Below, one piece after another: positions 11,221-22,500 of a stretch of 64,000 bases of DNA. Both the position numbers and the translations under genes were made by a program. The stretch comes from Blakeslea trispora. Lineage: Eukaryota > Mucoromycota > Mucoromycetes > Mucorales > Choanephoraceae. Position 1 is the first letter of the stretch; every line of letters begins with the position of its first letter. The stretch is from contig JAIWNE010000044.1 of assembly GCA_025331445.1 (NCBI GenBank), positions 1 to 64,000 of the forward strand. Direction: 5' to 3'. Under the pieces are notes generated by a model. That model worked only from the letters and a program-made list of their open reading frames with translations, was not told the origin of the DNA and ran no database searches.

Positions 11221-12107
11221 TGTCGTATTTGGGCATATACAGAAGCCAGAACGACTTATAATCGGAAATTCAATTAATCATCATCAAAGGTTATTTTGAC
11301 AGATAATGTCAAAATAACAATAAATCAAATAATGTTCACAAAGTTGGAAAACTAAAATCATTTCAGATATTACCAGAGGTAATCCTGAAATCAAACATCT
11401 AACAAGCATTGGTAAAAAGCGATGATATGATATATAAAGCGTTCAATGTGCCTAGCTAACACATTGAAAGCATGATCAGATTTATATTCATTGACTCTCT
11501 TTTCATCAATACTTGAAATGGCTATATGACATGATACATGTGATAGCAGGATGGTTGCATAGGCCTTATAATACCAAGGTAGCAGCATCTAACAAAACAA
11601 GCAATGATTCTAGAGATTTCATTATAAGAAAAGACTAAATCATTACTTGGATAAAGATAGTTCTGAGACATAATTACAAAGGGCTTGTCTATCGTTATCA
11701 CCTAATCTAAACTGATCTAAACTGATCTAAACATCCAACGAAACAAGTGAACAAGTATGAAACAGTTATGCCTGATATATTGAAACACTAATCAAGATTA
11801 AACATATCTTGTTGAGCATAATTATTATCTCTCCAAGATATAAATCAAGTAAACAATATATCTCCACCTCATTCAAGGCGGGGGATAAAATCTGGCTACA
11901 GCCATCTTTCCATTAAGGTGACCAGTCATCCTAGTAGGAAAACTGCTCATACAGATAAAATTATAACGGAGTGATTGATTGAAACCGAGATAGAAATAAT
12001 ATATAAACACAACATGGACTTGCAGTAGAATTAGTTCCCTCTCTTTCTTTTTAATAAAAAAATCGAGTTCCCTCTCATTGAATCTATTTGAGACTGCAAA
12101 TATCACA
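11221..12107 (+). repeat. 3' LTR
   Basis: 887 bp with TGT...ACA ends. It interrupts the helicase gene of Helentron A; the flank at 12108-12112 (caaca, tgttg on the minus strand) pairs with 1884-1888 next to the solo LTR, with one mismatch. Confidence 0.92.
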
Positions 12108-15100
12108 CAACATACAATGCAGATCTAGTAATTCTTCTTTTACCAATATCGTAGACAACTACAGAGTCGTAAGTGCCCCCTTGAGACTTGTGAACAGTCA
12201 TGGCTTCAGCAGGCACAACGGGGAACTGTTTTCTTTGAAGACTTAGAGAGCCATCCTTCTTCTTGCTGATAGTACCGACTGTGGGCTCAATCATAGTCCA
12301 GGTGTCATCACTTATACTTGCAAGTCTTCTGATTCTTTCTTGTCTTCTTCTTAGTTTTAAACCTGCTCTGTTTTCTTCAAACTTGACCCACAATCTCATT
12401 GGTTTTGCTGGTCCGGAATCTTGTTGATTCGAGCTTTCAGCATTGGTTCCGACAGTAGATCTTCTTCCGTAATCTATCTTCATGAGATAGCCTGTTGCCC
12501 CGTTTACAAGGCCATCGCTTGTATCAATTTTCTTGGTCATCATGTACCTAGCACCTATCTTGAGCAGCAATTTCTTGATGAGACCACCATTCTTCAAATT
12601 GCCAAAGTTTTCGCTATCAGCACTTTGGATTAGATGATCAACAGCAGACTGACTCGACATCATGCCAGTAACTCTATCAAAAGCAACAGAAACTGCACCT
12701 TCTGTATTCATAGACATGAGAATGCTGTTATTGGCTTTGTGGACTTCTTCATTGGTCTTAAATAGGCATATACCCCTCATGTTGCTATCGGTGCTTGCAT
12801 CCACAGAAAAGCTGGTAGTATTTTGGGCCTCAGTAGTGCGAGTGCGGTCGAGATGAGGAAGAGGAAGACTAGGTAGATCAATATTGTCATGAGAAGAATT
12901 CGTATCATTTCTGTTTCTTGAAGCATGTGCATTGAAGGCTTGAAGCTCTTCAGTAGTCAGTCTTAGCACGCAATTTCGAATCAAGCAAATATCATCAGAG
13001 GTCATGGATCCTGCAGCCATGTTGTTTAGTGCGATGGCAAAGGATTGATCATCTCTCTGTCTCATTATTTCTGTCAGTCTGAACGTTTGAAATAGGTGCC
13101 ACAGATCTTTGGATTTGGCGTTGCTGGAATAAACGTTCTTGGCTTGTACAGCAGGTAGTTGCAAAAAGTCACCAACACAAATAACAGACACGCCACCAAA
13201 GGGAAGGTCTCTATCAAAAATATGCTTCAATCGTTGATCAACATATGAAAGCATTTTGTCAGATATCATGCTGATTTCATCAATGATGACTACTTTCAGA
13301 TCTTTGAGACCAACAGACATAGAATGATTAACATCAGAGGAAAGTTCGGGGAGACCATGGTTGCCGTGGTTTTGATTTACTGGTAAGTGGAATGCTTGAT
13401 GCACAGTCTGGCCACCAATTACGAATGCTGCCTTGCCTGTCGGAGCGGTTAAAAGAACGGAGGGAGAGAGCGTGTCTCTTTCAGTGTTGCTGTCAAACTC
13501 ACGAGAAAGGGCTTCAAACAACGTCTTGATCAGCATACTCTTACCAACTCCAGCACCACCAGTCACAAAATGATAGAATGGTCCAAATGACTTCCAAGTT
13601 GTATTTGATGACGCTATGTTGAACATTTGTCGAACAGTACGATCCTTGTTGGTACGAACATGGTGAATCGTATGACAAAGATAATCCCGTTGATTGAGGT
13701 TGAGTTTTGTCAATAGGTTTTTAAAATCTTGATTGCTCAATCGTTCGGGCACAGTGAGCTTTTCACAATATGTCCTGTTGCTTGTTGAGCCTGTTCCCAA
13801 ATTCAAATCATTTTCGGCATCTGCTTCTCTATGATAGTTGCCTTCTTCAGAGTCGTCAATGTCAAGAGTATATCTGCTGAAATCATTTTCATTTTCAGAA
13901 TATAACACTCTATGATTAGGTTGCTCATTATCTTCATCTTCATCTTCTTCATTTTCATCTTCCAAAACTGCTAGATATCCATCAAGCGTTTCATCACTAA
14001 TGGTTCTAAACTCTTTTTTTGCCTCCATGATTGCATTTGAGTTTAGCAAGAAAACCTGTTCAGCGTCAACATCAATCAGCTCAGCTTTTTCTTCTTTCCA
14101 TGGTTTGAACAGCATCAAGAGAATACGGAAGTAGTCATTCCTGTCTTTGTCGATATTTCCTTTGAAATACCTAATGACCTTAGATTTTCCTCTTCTTTTG
14201 ATGAAACCTTGTCGGTTTTTCAAGGTAAATATCTTGCCGGCATCAACAGCACCACCTTCTTCTAACACTTCATCAGGGACATTGTCTTCGTTCTCTACTT
14301 CTTCATCAGGCCTGTTTGTTTGTTGTCTTCTTGGATGTTTTTTTGAAAACTCGAAGTATGCAGCAAATTGAGCCAAATTCAAGTGCGAAAGCTCATCCAA
14401 ACAAACAACATAGTGTTCTATTAATCCAGGTTGATACCATTCAGTAGAATCTGCAGGTAAGTCCACCAAGTCCTGACCACTTTTAAGAATACGTGTTCTT
14501 TTATCGAGCCTTGATGTCGGAATGTGTACAGTTACAGTACTCGATTCGGCCATATTGATACCAAGCAAATTGTAGCAGGCTTCCTGGGCAGATATTTCAC
14601 TCGTGTTGTAATAAGTATTTATCAAGGAGCCCAGCATGTTCATGGCTTTGCTTGAAGGATCATTGCGGTGTTTTTGAAAATTTCATCTAAGGCCTTACTG
14701 ATGTTATCACCTTTTGATGAATGACAACATATTCACAACAGGCATACGGGTCTAATATGTATGGATATCCATGTTTGACCGCATAAGACCAAAAACTTTA
14801 GCATTTAGTTGTTGGTAACAATTGCATTAGTGGAACGCTTGATAAAGATTTTGTTCAATTGAGGTTGATACGCAGAGCATTGAGATAGTCGTTTAGGTTG
14901 CGATATTCAACTCAATCAAGAAATCTTCAAATGACATATTTGACTGGGTCAAAGTGGACATGTTGTCATTAAGATACATATTGATTCTTTTGTTCAAAGC
15001 CTTCAACCGGTTCTTTTCTTCAGCAGCAAACTCAAGATCTTCTACAGGTGTCAATAGTCTTGTCTCTTTCATTGGTGGAAATGGTATATTGAATCGGCAA

Positions 15101-17560
15101 ACTTCCTTTCCTCCTCGTTTTCTTATACAGATATGAGTGTGTTTATGAGAAAGTCTACTATCCACCAAAGTTCTCCATGTATTCTCATTGCATTCTTCTA
15201 CATTCTTGGCATGAGGAGTTCCATCCCATTCTCCTTTGCATGTAACAAGCTTATCCACAAAATCGCAAGCTTCCTGCTGATTGCTTTCAGTACCAGTCTT
15301 GTTGTTGAAAACAGGCGCATCCTTCAACCAAATGAGCATATGGATATGTGGAGATCCTTTAAAATAGCACAAGTTAGCCATAAGCATATGTTTAAAGAAC
15401 TTTTCTTTTTGCTTACCACGTTGTTGGAATTCTACTCTATAGTAATATTCCTTGATCTTGTACCCCGAAAAGGACCTGCTTCATGAGACCATGTCTTTTT
15501 CAGGACATGGAATCTATGGTCAAAGTAGCGAGCGCAGATAACTGGATCGCTTTGTATCAATCTGGCTTTTTCTGCATAACTCAATTCGTTTGATTGAATT
15601 TCAGTAATAACATCATTGTCAACCACTTTCTTCAAAATAACCAAGAGCTCAGGCCAAAATGCTTCTGCAGCTGAAACAGTCAAAAAGATAGTTGGTATAC
15701 CTATTTGTGCAATCATAGCCATAACATTTTGCTTCTGTCCTTTCCAATAGCTGCCTGACGAACGAATACCAGTAAAAACCTTGTACGCTTGATCGAGATT
15801 CAACAAAGCATTTACATTTTCCGGATTGGATACATCATCTACTGTAATGGCTCGTTCGCTGTCCTCACCGTTGGCTTTCATTGTTCTTTTTCGAATGATG
15901 ATGTTCAAATTACTTTTCATCTTCAACAGTTGAATCTTGCGATCAAAAAACAAAAGACAATCAGCACGACTTGCAACTCTTCTATCGAAACTACGAGTCA
16001 TTGATTTGACCATGGATTGGTAAGGTACACACGATGTTGTGACCAACTTTTGTCCAAAGAAAATTTTGGGGAAAGCCAAAAAATCACAATCTTGATCCAT
16101 AATAATGGAAAGAGGTGTGTTTCCTTCTGCTGGGGCTATACGGAGAACAGTGTTATTATCAACAAGCAAAGTTTCTTGTACTCCTGCATTGGCCTCACCT
16201 ACTCCATCAACCTGCTCTTCACTTTGAGACCATTATTTTCATTGGTCTCGGCTTGATTGTCTGAGCCTTGTTCATCATCATCTGGACCAAAATCTTCTTC
16301 AAATATGTCACCTAGCTCATCTTCATTGACTTCTACCGATTCGTTTGAACCGTCTTGACGTAGATTGAGAGTAGTCCATTCTTCTTCATCAACAACATCG
16401 ACATCATGAGCAACGTAGAGAGGAGTTCCTATAAGTAGCGAACTGCTGTCCAAACATAGTCAGGCTTGATAACTCCTTGCATGTAGTTCTTAAGGTAAGT
16501 CATCTTTCTTGCTAAGTGAACATGTACAGTCGAAGTATCGTCAAGGTTTCTTGGTAAAGAAGATTTAGAGGTATCAACGTTGACAGGTACATTGACTATG
16601 GCACCTTTACTTCTGAACTGACCATGCAGACCTTTATGGGTCCACAAAGATTGGAAGATATGGCGTGGTGCTACCAGTCTTTCTTCGAGTCTGCTGAGCC
16701 TGTTGACGCATTCTACTTTCTCGGGAAAATGAAGGCCATGAGACAAAGCAATAGTTGGCAGCTTTGTTTTTTTGAGTGATGCTCTACAAGTCATACAAGA
16801 TCGATATTTTGCATCATCTTCATCATTGCCTTCTCTTGCAACCATATTGTGTCCTTGGAATACATTGTGGTGGAGGCCCCAAAAAGCTCCAAGAACAATC
16901 TCCTCATCACAACCCCAACTAATCAACTGGTTCTTGCTTACTAAACAAGTGCTCCTCTTGAAGAAAAGATTTCCGCAGCAAAAGCAAATGATGGTAGGGC
17001 CAAGACGAATTGAGTCTTCATATTCATCAGTAACAGCTTGCCATTCTAAGTTGATCTGGAATACGATGCTGTCTGTCAAAACGAATGTCTTTTTTTTTTT
17101 AAGAAAAACTACTTTACCTCGGGTTCCAAAGGTGTTTGTCGTCTTTGACGGTACTCTCTTTGGTATTCAGTATATTCTTCAATATGAGCAGCTCTATACT
17201 GTCTAGCATCTTCAGTGTGCGCAGCTCTATACTGTCTAGCATCTTCAGTGTGCGCAGCTCTATACTGTCTAGCTTCTTCGGTATGCTCAGCTCTATACTG
17301 TCTGGCTTCTTCACTATGCTCGGCTCTATATCTTCTTCGATACGACCTTCCTTCTTCGGAATTGTTTCGGTCTCTCTGCCGCTTTCTAATTGATTCAGAG
17401 TTGTTTGCAACGTAGGATCATTGATTCTCTCTTCTTCTTCTTCTTGCCCTTTCATTTTCCACATTGGGAAGTCTAAACCGACTTGTTTGGCCTGAGTATG
17501 TGATGGTCGAATTTGTTGCATCTCGAGGTACATCTTGAATGGGTGAACTCATGTCATCAC
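12108..17560 (-). pseudogene. Helentron A Rep-helicase, inactivated
   Basis: The gene is the homologue of copy B's 1930-codon ORF. Compared with B, single bases are missing near 16433, 16229, 15469 and 14803, each shifting the frame, and at about 14710-14731 a 6-bp stretch is replaced by 20 bp. That last change falls on the codons of the Y-x3-Y catalytic tyrosine motif of Rep. The Pif1-type helicase portion (12108-14643) is still open, with Walker A GGAGVGKS and Walker B DEISM, and ends at the LTR. The HUH motif (HIH) remains in a separate open piece at 14893-15387. The one-base losses could be real decay or sequencing error, but the tyrosine-motif change and the LTR break cannot be. Confidence 0.88.
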
Positions 17561-18130
17561 TTGCAAGAGTTTCAGTTGAAGAGCTTGGGGTAGTATTGCT
17601 CTGACTTTCAGGGGCAAGATCTTCAGTGCTGTTTGCTTGTCTTGTTAGAAGGCTTGCAGGGAATCTGATTTAGATTCTTTCTTCTTCTGATTGAGACGTT
17701 CTCTCATCGCGCCTAGATCTAAGTCGAGTTTTGGGTATATCTTTGAGTATTTGTTATTTGAAAGAGATAATGTCTTATTTTGTTTCTAAAATTAAAGGTA
17801 TTCTATCTTGACAATAACAATGTAGTTTGCTGGCTTAAGCTTAATCTACTGTTCCTAACTCAAGCTTGCTTCGCGTGAGGGGGAGGGTCGTCCCTCTCCC
17901 TTAGACCCCCTCCCAGACTGGTTCAGGCTTAATCTATGTAATTTTTTTTATTGCTTGTTATCTACGATTTTTGCTTGAGGCTTCTCGTATCATTTTCATG
18001 TTTGTGTGCACATCCATATAGAGCTTGTTGTTGTTCTTTGGCTGTTCTATATATGGTAATTTTTTGTCACAATAATTTTTATTTTTTTCTTCATTTCCAA
18101 AGGCTTATTTGATACTCCGTATAAAACGCC
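12108..18130 (-). mobile_element. Helentron copy A, main part
   Basis: Reading leftward from 18130, this repeats copy B (18521-24536) almost base for base. The 5' end is GGCGTTTTATACGG, followed by about 570 bp of non-coding leader (17561-18130), the Rep/helicase gene, and the break at 12108 caused by LTR insertion. Together with 1884-2832 it is a full-length Helentron. It faces copy B head to head. Helentrons transpose by a rolling-circle mechanism using an HUH endonuclease and a 5'-3' helicase. Confidence 0.9.
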
Positions 18131-18137
18131 AAAAAAT

Positions 18138-18469
18138 GAAGGCAACCAAAATAGCCATTTCAAAACTTGAGCAAGACAGATCCTGCAAAACAGCTTCCTT
18201 GGATAAAAAGCGATAACATAGCACAACTACTTGCACGGAAGCCTGACTGAGTCAGACTATGGGGAATAGAAGGTACCTGTTATCATAGAAGGGAGAAAAA
18301 AACGAAGGCAACCAAAATAGCCATTTCAAAACTTGAGCAAGACAGATCCTGCAAAACAGCTTCCTTGGATAAAAAGCGATAACATAGCACAACTACTTGC
18401 ACGGAAGCCTGACTGAGTCAGACTATGGGGAATAGAAGGTACCTGTTATCATAGAAGGGAGAAAAAAAC
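18138..18469 (+). repeat. Two tandem 166-bp units between the Helentrons
   Basis: Units 18138-18303 and 18304-18469 appear identical by eye. They fill most of the spacer between the 5' ends of copies A and B. The last 50 or so bases of the unit recur in inverse orientation directly after the 3' end of copy B (25487-25532). They contain no ORF. Origin (host satellite or Helentron-linked repeat) is unclear. Confidence 0.9.
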
Positions 18470-19098
18470 GAAAATAAAAGAAAACGACTTCACATGACTG
18501 TCCATCCCCTATATTTTTTTGGCGTTTTATACGGAGTATCAAATAAGCCTTTGGAAATGAAGAAAAAAATAAAAATTATTGTGACAAAAAATTACCATAT
18601 ATAGAACAGCCAAAGAACAACAACAAGCTCTATATGGATGTGCACACAAACATGAAAATGATACGAGAAGCCTCAAGCAAAAATCGTAGATAACAAGCAA
18701 TAAAAAAAATTACATAGATTAAGCCTGAACCAGTCTGGGAGGGGGTCTAAGGGAGAGGGACGACCCTCCCCCTCACGCGAAGCAAGCTTGAGTTAGGAAC
18801 AGTAGATTAAGCTTAAGCCAGCAAACTACATTGTTATTGTCAAGATAGAATACCTTTAATTTTAGAAACAAAATAAGACATTATCTCTTTCAAATAACAA
18901 ATACTCAAAGATATACCCAAAACTCGACTTAGATCTAGGCGCGATGAGAGAACGTCTCAATCAGAAGAAGAAAGAATCTAAATCAGATTCCCTGCAAGCC
19001 TTCTAACAAGACAAGCAAACAGCACTGAAGATCTTGCCCCTGAAAGTCAGAGCAATACTACCCCAAGCTCTTCAACTGAAACTCTTGCAAGTGATGAC

Positions 19099-19537
19099 AT
19101 GAGTTCACCCATTCAAGATGTACCTCGAGATGCAACAAATTCGACCATCACATACTCAGGCCAAACAAGTCGGTTTAGACTTCCCAATGTGGAAAATGAA
19201 AGGGCAAGAAGAAGAAGAAGAGAGAATCAATGATCCTACGTTGCAAACAACTCTGAATCAATTAGAAAGCGGCAGAGAGACCGAAACAATTCCGAAGAAG
19301 GAAGGTCGTATCGAAGAAGATATAGAGCCGAGCATAGTGAAGAAGCCAGACAGTATAGAGCTGAGCATACCGAAGAAGCTAGACAGTATAGAGCTGCGCA
19401 CACTGAAGATGCTAGACAGTATAGAGCTGCGCACACTGAAGATGCTAGACAGTATAGAGCTGCTCATATTGAAGAATATACTGAATACCAAAGAGAGTAC
19501 CGTCAAAGACGACAAACACCTTTGGAACCCGAGGTAA
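19099..19537 (+). CDS. Helentron B Rep, probable arginine-rich first exon
   Basis: In the frame starting at ATG 19099 the translation is a serine-rich start, then RARRRRRENQ, one TGA near 19229, and then a basic block with repeats of eleven residues (ARQYRAAHTED type) encoded by a 33-bp tandem repeat at about 19336-19480. Arginine/glutamate repeats of this kind are usual at the N-terminus of Helitron Rep proteins, so this frame looks genuine while the longer alternative frame (19118-19537) does not. A donor inside GAGGTAAAGTAGTT (GTAGTT) and an acceptor TTGACAGACAG near 19581 would join it in frame to the large ORF. The TGA is present in copy A too, so it is either ancestral damage, a missed small intron, or an error in phase assignment. 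Confidence 0.5.
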
Positions 19538-19570
19538 AGTAGTTTTTCTTAAAAAAAAAAGACATTCGTT

Positions 19571-22500
19571 TTGACAGACAGCATCGTATTCCAGATCAAC
19601 TTAGAATGGCAAGCTGTTACTGATGAATATGAAGACTCAATTCGTCTTGGCCCTACCATCATTTGCTTTTGCTGCGGAAATCTTTTCTTCAAGAGGAGCA
19701 CTTGTTTAGTAAGCAAGAACCAGTTGATTAGTTGGGGTTGTGATGAGGAGATTGTTCTTGGAGCTTTTTGGGGCCTCCACCACAATGTATTCCAAGGACA
19801 CAATATGGTTGCAAGAGAAGGCAATGATGAAGATGATGCAAAATATCGATCTTGTATGACTTGTAGAGCATCACTCAAAAAAACAAAGCTGCCAACTATT
19901 GCTTTGTCTCATGGCCTTCATTTTCCCGAGAAAGTAGAATGCGTCAACAGGCTCAGCAGACTCGAAGAAAGACTGGTAGCACCACGCCATATCTTCCAAT
20001 CTTTGTGGACCCATAAAGGTCTGCATGGTCAGTTCAGAAGTAAAGGTGCCATAGTCAATGTACCTGTCAACGTTGATACCTCTAAATCTTCTTTACCAAG
20101 AAACCTTGACGATACTTCGACTGTACATGTTCACTTAGCAAGAAAGATGACTTACCTTAAGAACTACATGCAAGGAGTTATCAAGCCTGACTATGTTTGG
20201 ACAGCAGTTCGCTACTTACTAGGAACTCCTCTCTACGTTGCTCATGATGTCGATGTTGTTGATGAAGAAGAATGGACTACTCTCAATCTACGTCAAGACG
20301 GTTCAAACGAATCGGTAGAAGTCAATGAAGATGAGCTAGGTGACATATTTGAAGAAGATTTTGGTCCAGATGATGATGAACAAGGCTCAGACAATCAAGC
20401 CGAGACCAATGAAAATAATGGCTCTCAAAGTGAAGAGCAGGTTGATGGAGTAGGTGAGGCCAATGCAGGAGTACAAGAAACTTTGCTTGTTGATAATAAC
20501 ACTGTTCTCCGTATAGCCCCAGCAGAAGGAAACACACCTCTTTCCATTATTATGGATCAAGATTGTGATTTTTTGGCTTTCCCCAAAATTTTCTTTGGAC
20601 AAAAGTTGGTCACAACATCGTGTGTACCTTACCAATCCATGGTCAAATCAATGACTCGTAGTTTCGATAGAAGAGTTGCAAGTCGTGCTGATTGTCTTTT
20701 GTTTTTTGATCGCAAGATTCAACTGTTGAAGATGAAAAGTAATTTGAACATCATCATTCGAAAAAGAACAATGAAAGCCAACGGTGAGGACAGCGAACGA
20801 GCCATTACAGTAGATGATGTATCCAATCCGGAAAATGTAAATGCTTTGTTGAATCTCGATCAAGCGTACAAGGTTTTTACTGGTATTCGTTCGTCAGGCA
20901 GCTATTGGAAAGGACAGAAGCAAAATGTTATGGCTATGATTGCACAAATAGGTATACCAACTATCTTTTTGACTGTTTCAGCTGCAGAAGCATTTTGGCC
21001 TGAGCTCTTGGTTATTTTGAAGAAAGTGGTTGACAATGATGTTATTACTGAAATTCAATCAAACGAATTGAGTTATGCAGAAAAAGCCAGATTGATACAA
21101 AGCGATCCAGTTATCTGCGCTCGCTACTTTGACCATAGATTCCGTGTCCTTAAAAAGACATGGTCTCATGAAGCAGGTCCTTTTACGGGGTACAAGATCA
21201 AGGAATATTACTATAGAGTAGAATTCCAACAACGTGGTAGGCAAAAAGAAAAGTTCTTTAAACATATGCTTATGGCTAACTTGTGCTATTTTAAAGGATC
21301 TCCACATATCCACATGCTCATTTGGTTGAAGGATGCGCCTGTTTTCAACAACAAGACTGGTACTGAAAGCAATCAGCAGGAAGCTTGCGATTTTGTGGAT
21401 AAGCTTGTTACATGCAAAGGAGAATGGGATGGAACTCCTCATGCCAAGAATATAGAAGAATGCAATGAGAATACATGGAGAACTTTGGTGGATAGTAGAC
21501 TTTCTCATAAACACACTCATACCTGTATAAGAAAACGAGGAGGAAAGGAAGTTTGCCGATTCAATATACCATTTCCACCAATGAAAGAGACAAGACTATT
21601 GACACCTGTAGAAGATCTTGAGTTTGCTGCTGAAGAAAAGAACCGGTTGAAGGCTTTGAACAAAAGAATCAATATGTATCTTAATGACAACATGTCCACT
21701 TTGACCCAGTCAAATATGTCATTTGAAGATTTCTTGATTGAGTTGAATATCGCAACCTACAACGACTATCTCAATGCTCTGCGTATCAACCTCAAGTTGA
21801 ACAAAATCTTTATCAAGCGTTCCACTAATGCAATTGTTACCAACAACTATAATACTAAAGTTTTTGGTCTTATGCGGTCAAACATGGATATCCAATACAT
21901 ATTAGACCCGTATGCCTGTTGCGAATATGTTGCCAATTACATCAGTAAGGCCTTAGGTGAAATTTTTCAAAAGCACCGCAATAATCCTTCAAGCAAAGCC
22001 ATGAGCATGCTGGGCTTGTTGATAAATACTTATTACAACACAAGTGAAATATCTGCCCAGGAAGCCTGCTACAATTTGCTTGGTATCAACATAGCCGAAT
22101 CGAGTACTGTAACTGTACACATTCCAACATTAAGGCTCGATAAAAGAACACGTACTCTTAAAAGTGGTCAGGACTTGGTGGACTTACCTGCAGATTCTAC
22201 TGAATGGTATCAGCCTGGGTTGATAGAACACTATGTTGCTCGTCCGGATGAGCTTTCGCACTTGAATTTGGCTCAATTTGCTGCATACTTTGAGTTTTCA
22301 AAAAAACATCCAAGAAGACAACAAACAAACAGGCCTGTTGATGAAGTAGAGAACGAAGACAATGTCCCTGATGAAGTTTTAGAAGAAGGTGCTGCTGTTG
22401 ATGCCGGCAAGATATTTACCTTGAAAAACCGACAAGGTTTTGTTAAAAGAAGAGGAAAATCTAAGGTCATTAGGTATTTTAAAGGAAATATCGACAAAGA

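Larger units (their letters stand above)
7112..12107 (+). mobile_element. Defective chromodomain Ty3/gypsy-type LTR retrotransposon
   Basis: The element consists of two direct 887-bp LTRs bounding a 3.2-kb interior. The interior order is an intact gag ORF, a short decayed stretch, the end of an integrase with a GPY/F motif, a chromodomain, and a G-rich polypurine tract against the 3' LTR. Protease, reverse transcriptase, RNase H and the N-terminal half of integrase are absent. Flanks differ (ccaac left, caaca right); each instead matches the flank of the solo LTR at 997-1883, showing exchange between two insertions. Near-identical LTRs indicate a recent insertion. No convincing tRNA primer-binding site follows the 5' LTR, and gag starts only 10 nt downstream of it. 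Confidence 0.9.

Noticed and set aside
17114..17533. 139-codon ORF in both Helentrons (also 19118-19537)
   Set aside because: Its translation is low-complexity noise over a 33-bp repeat; the other frame gives the Arg-rich Rep-like repeats.
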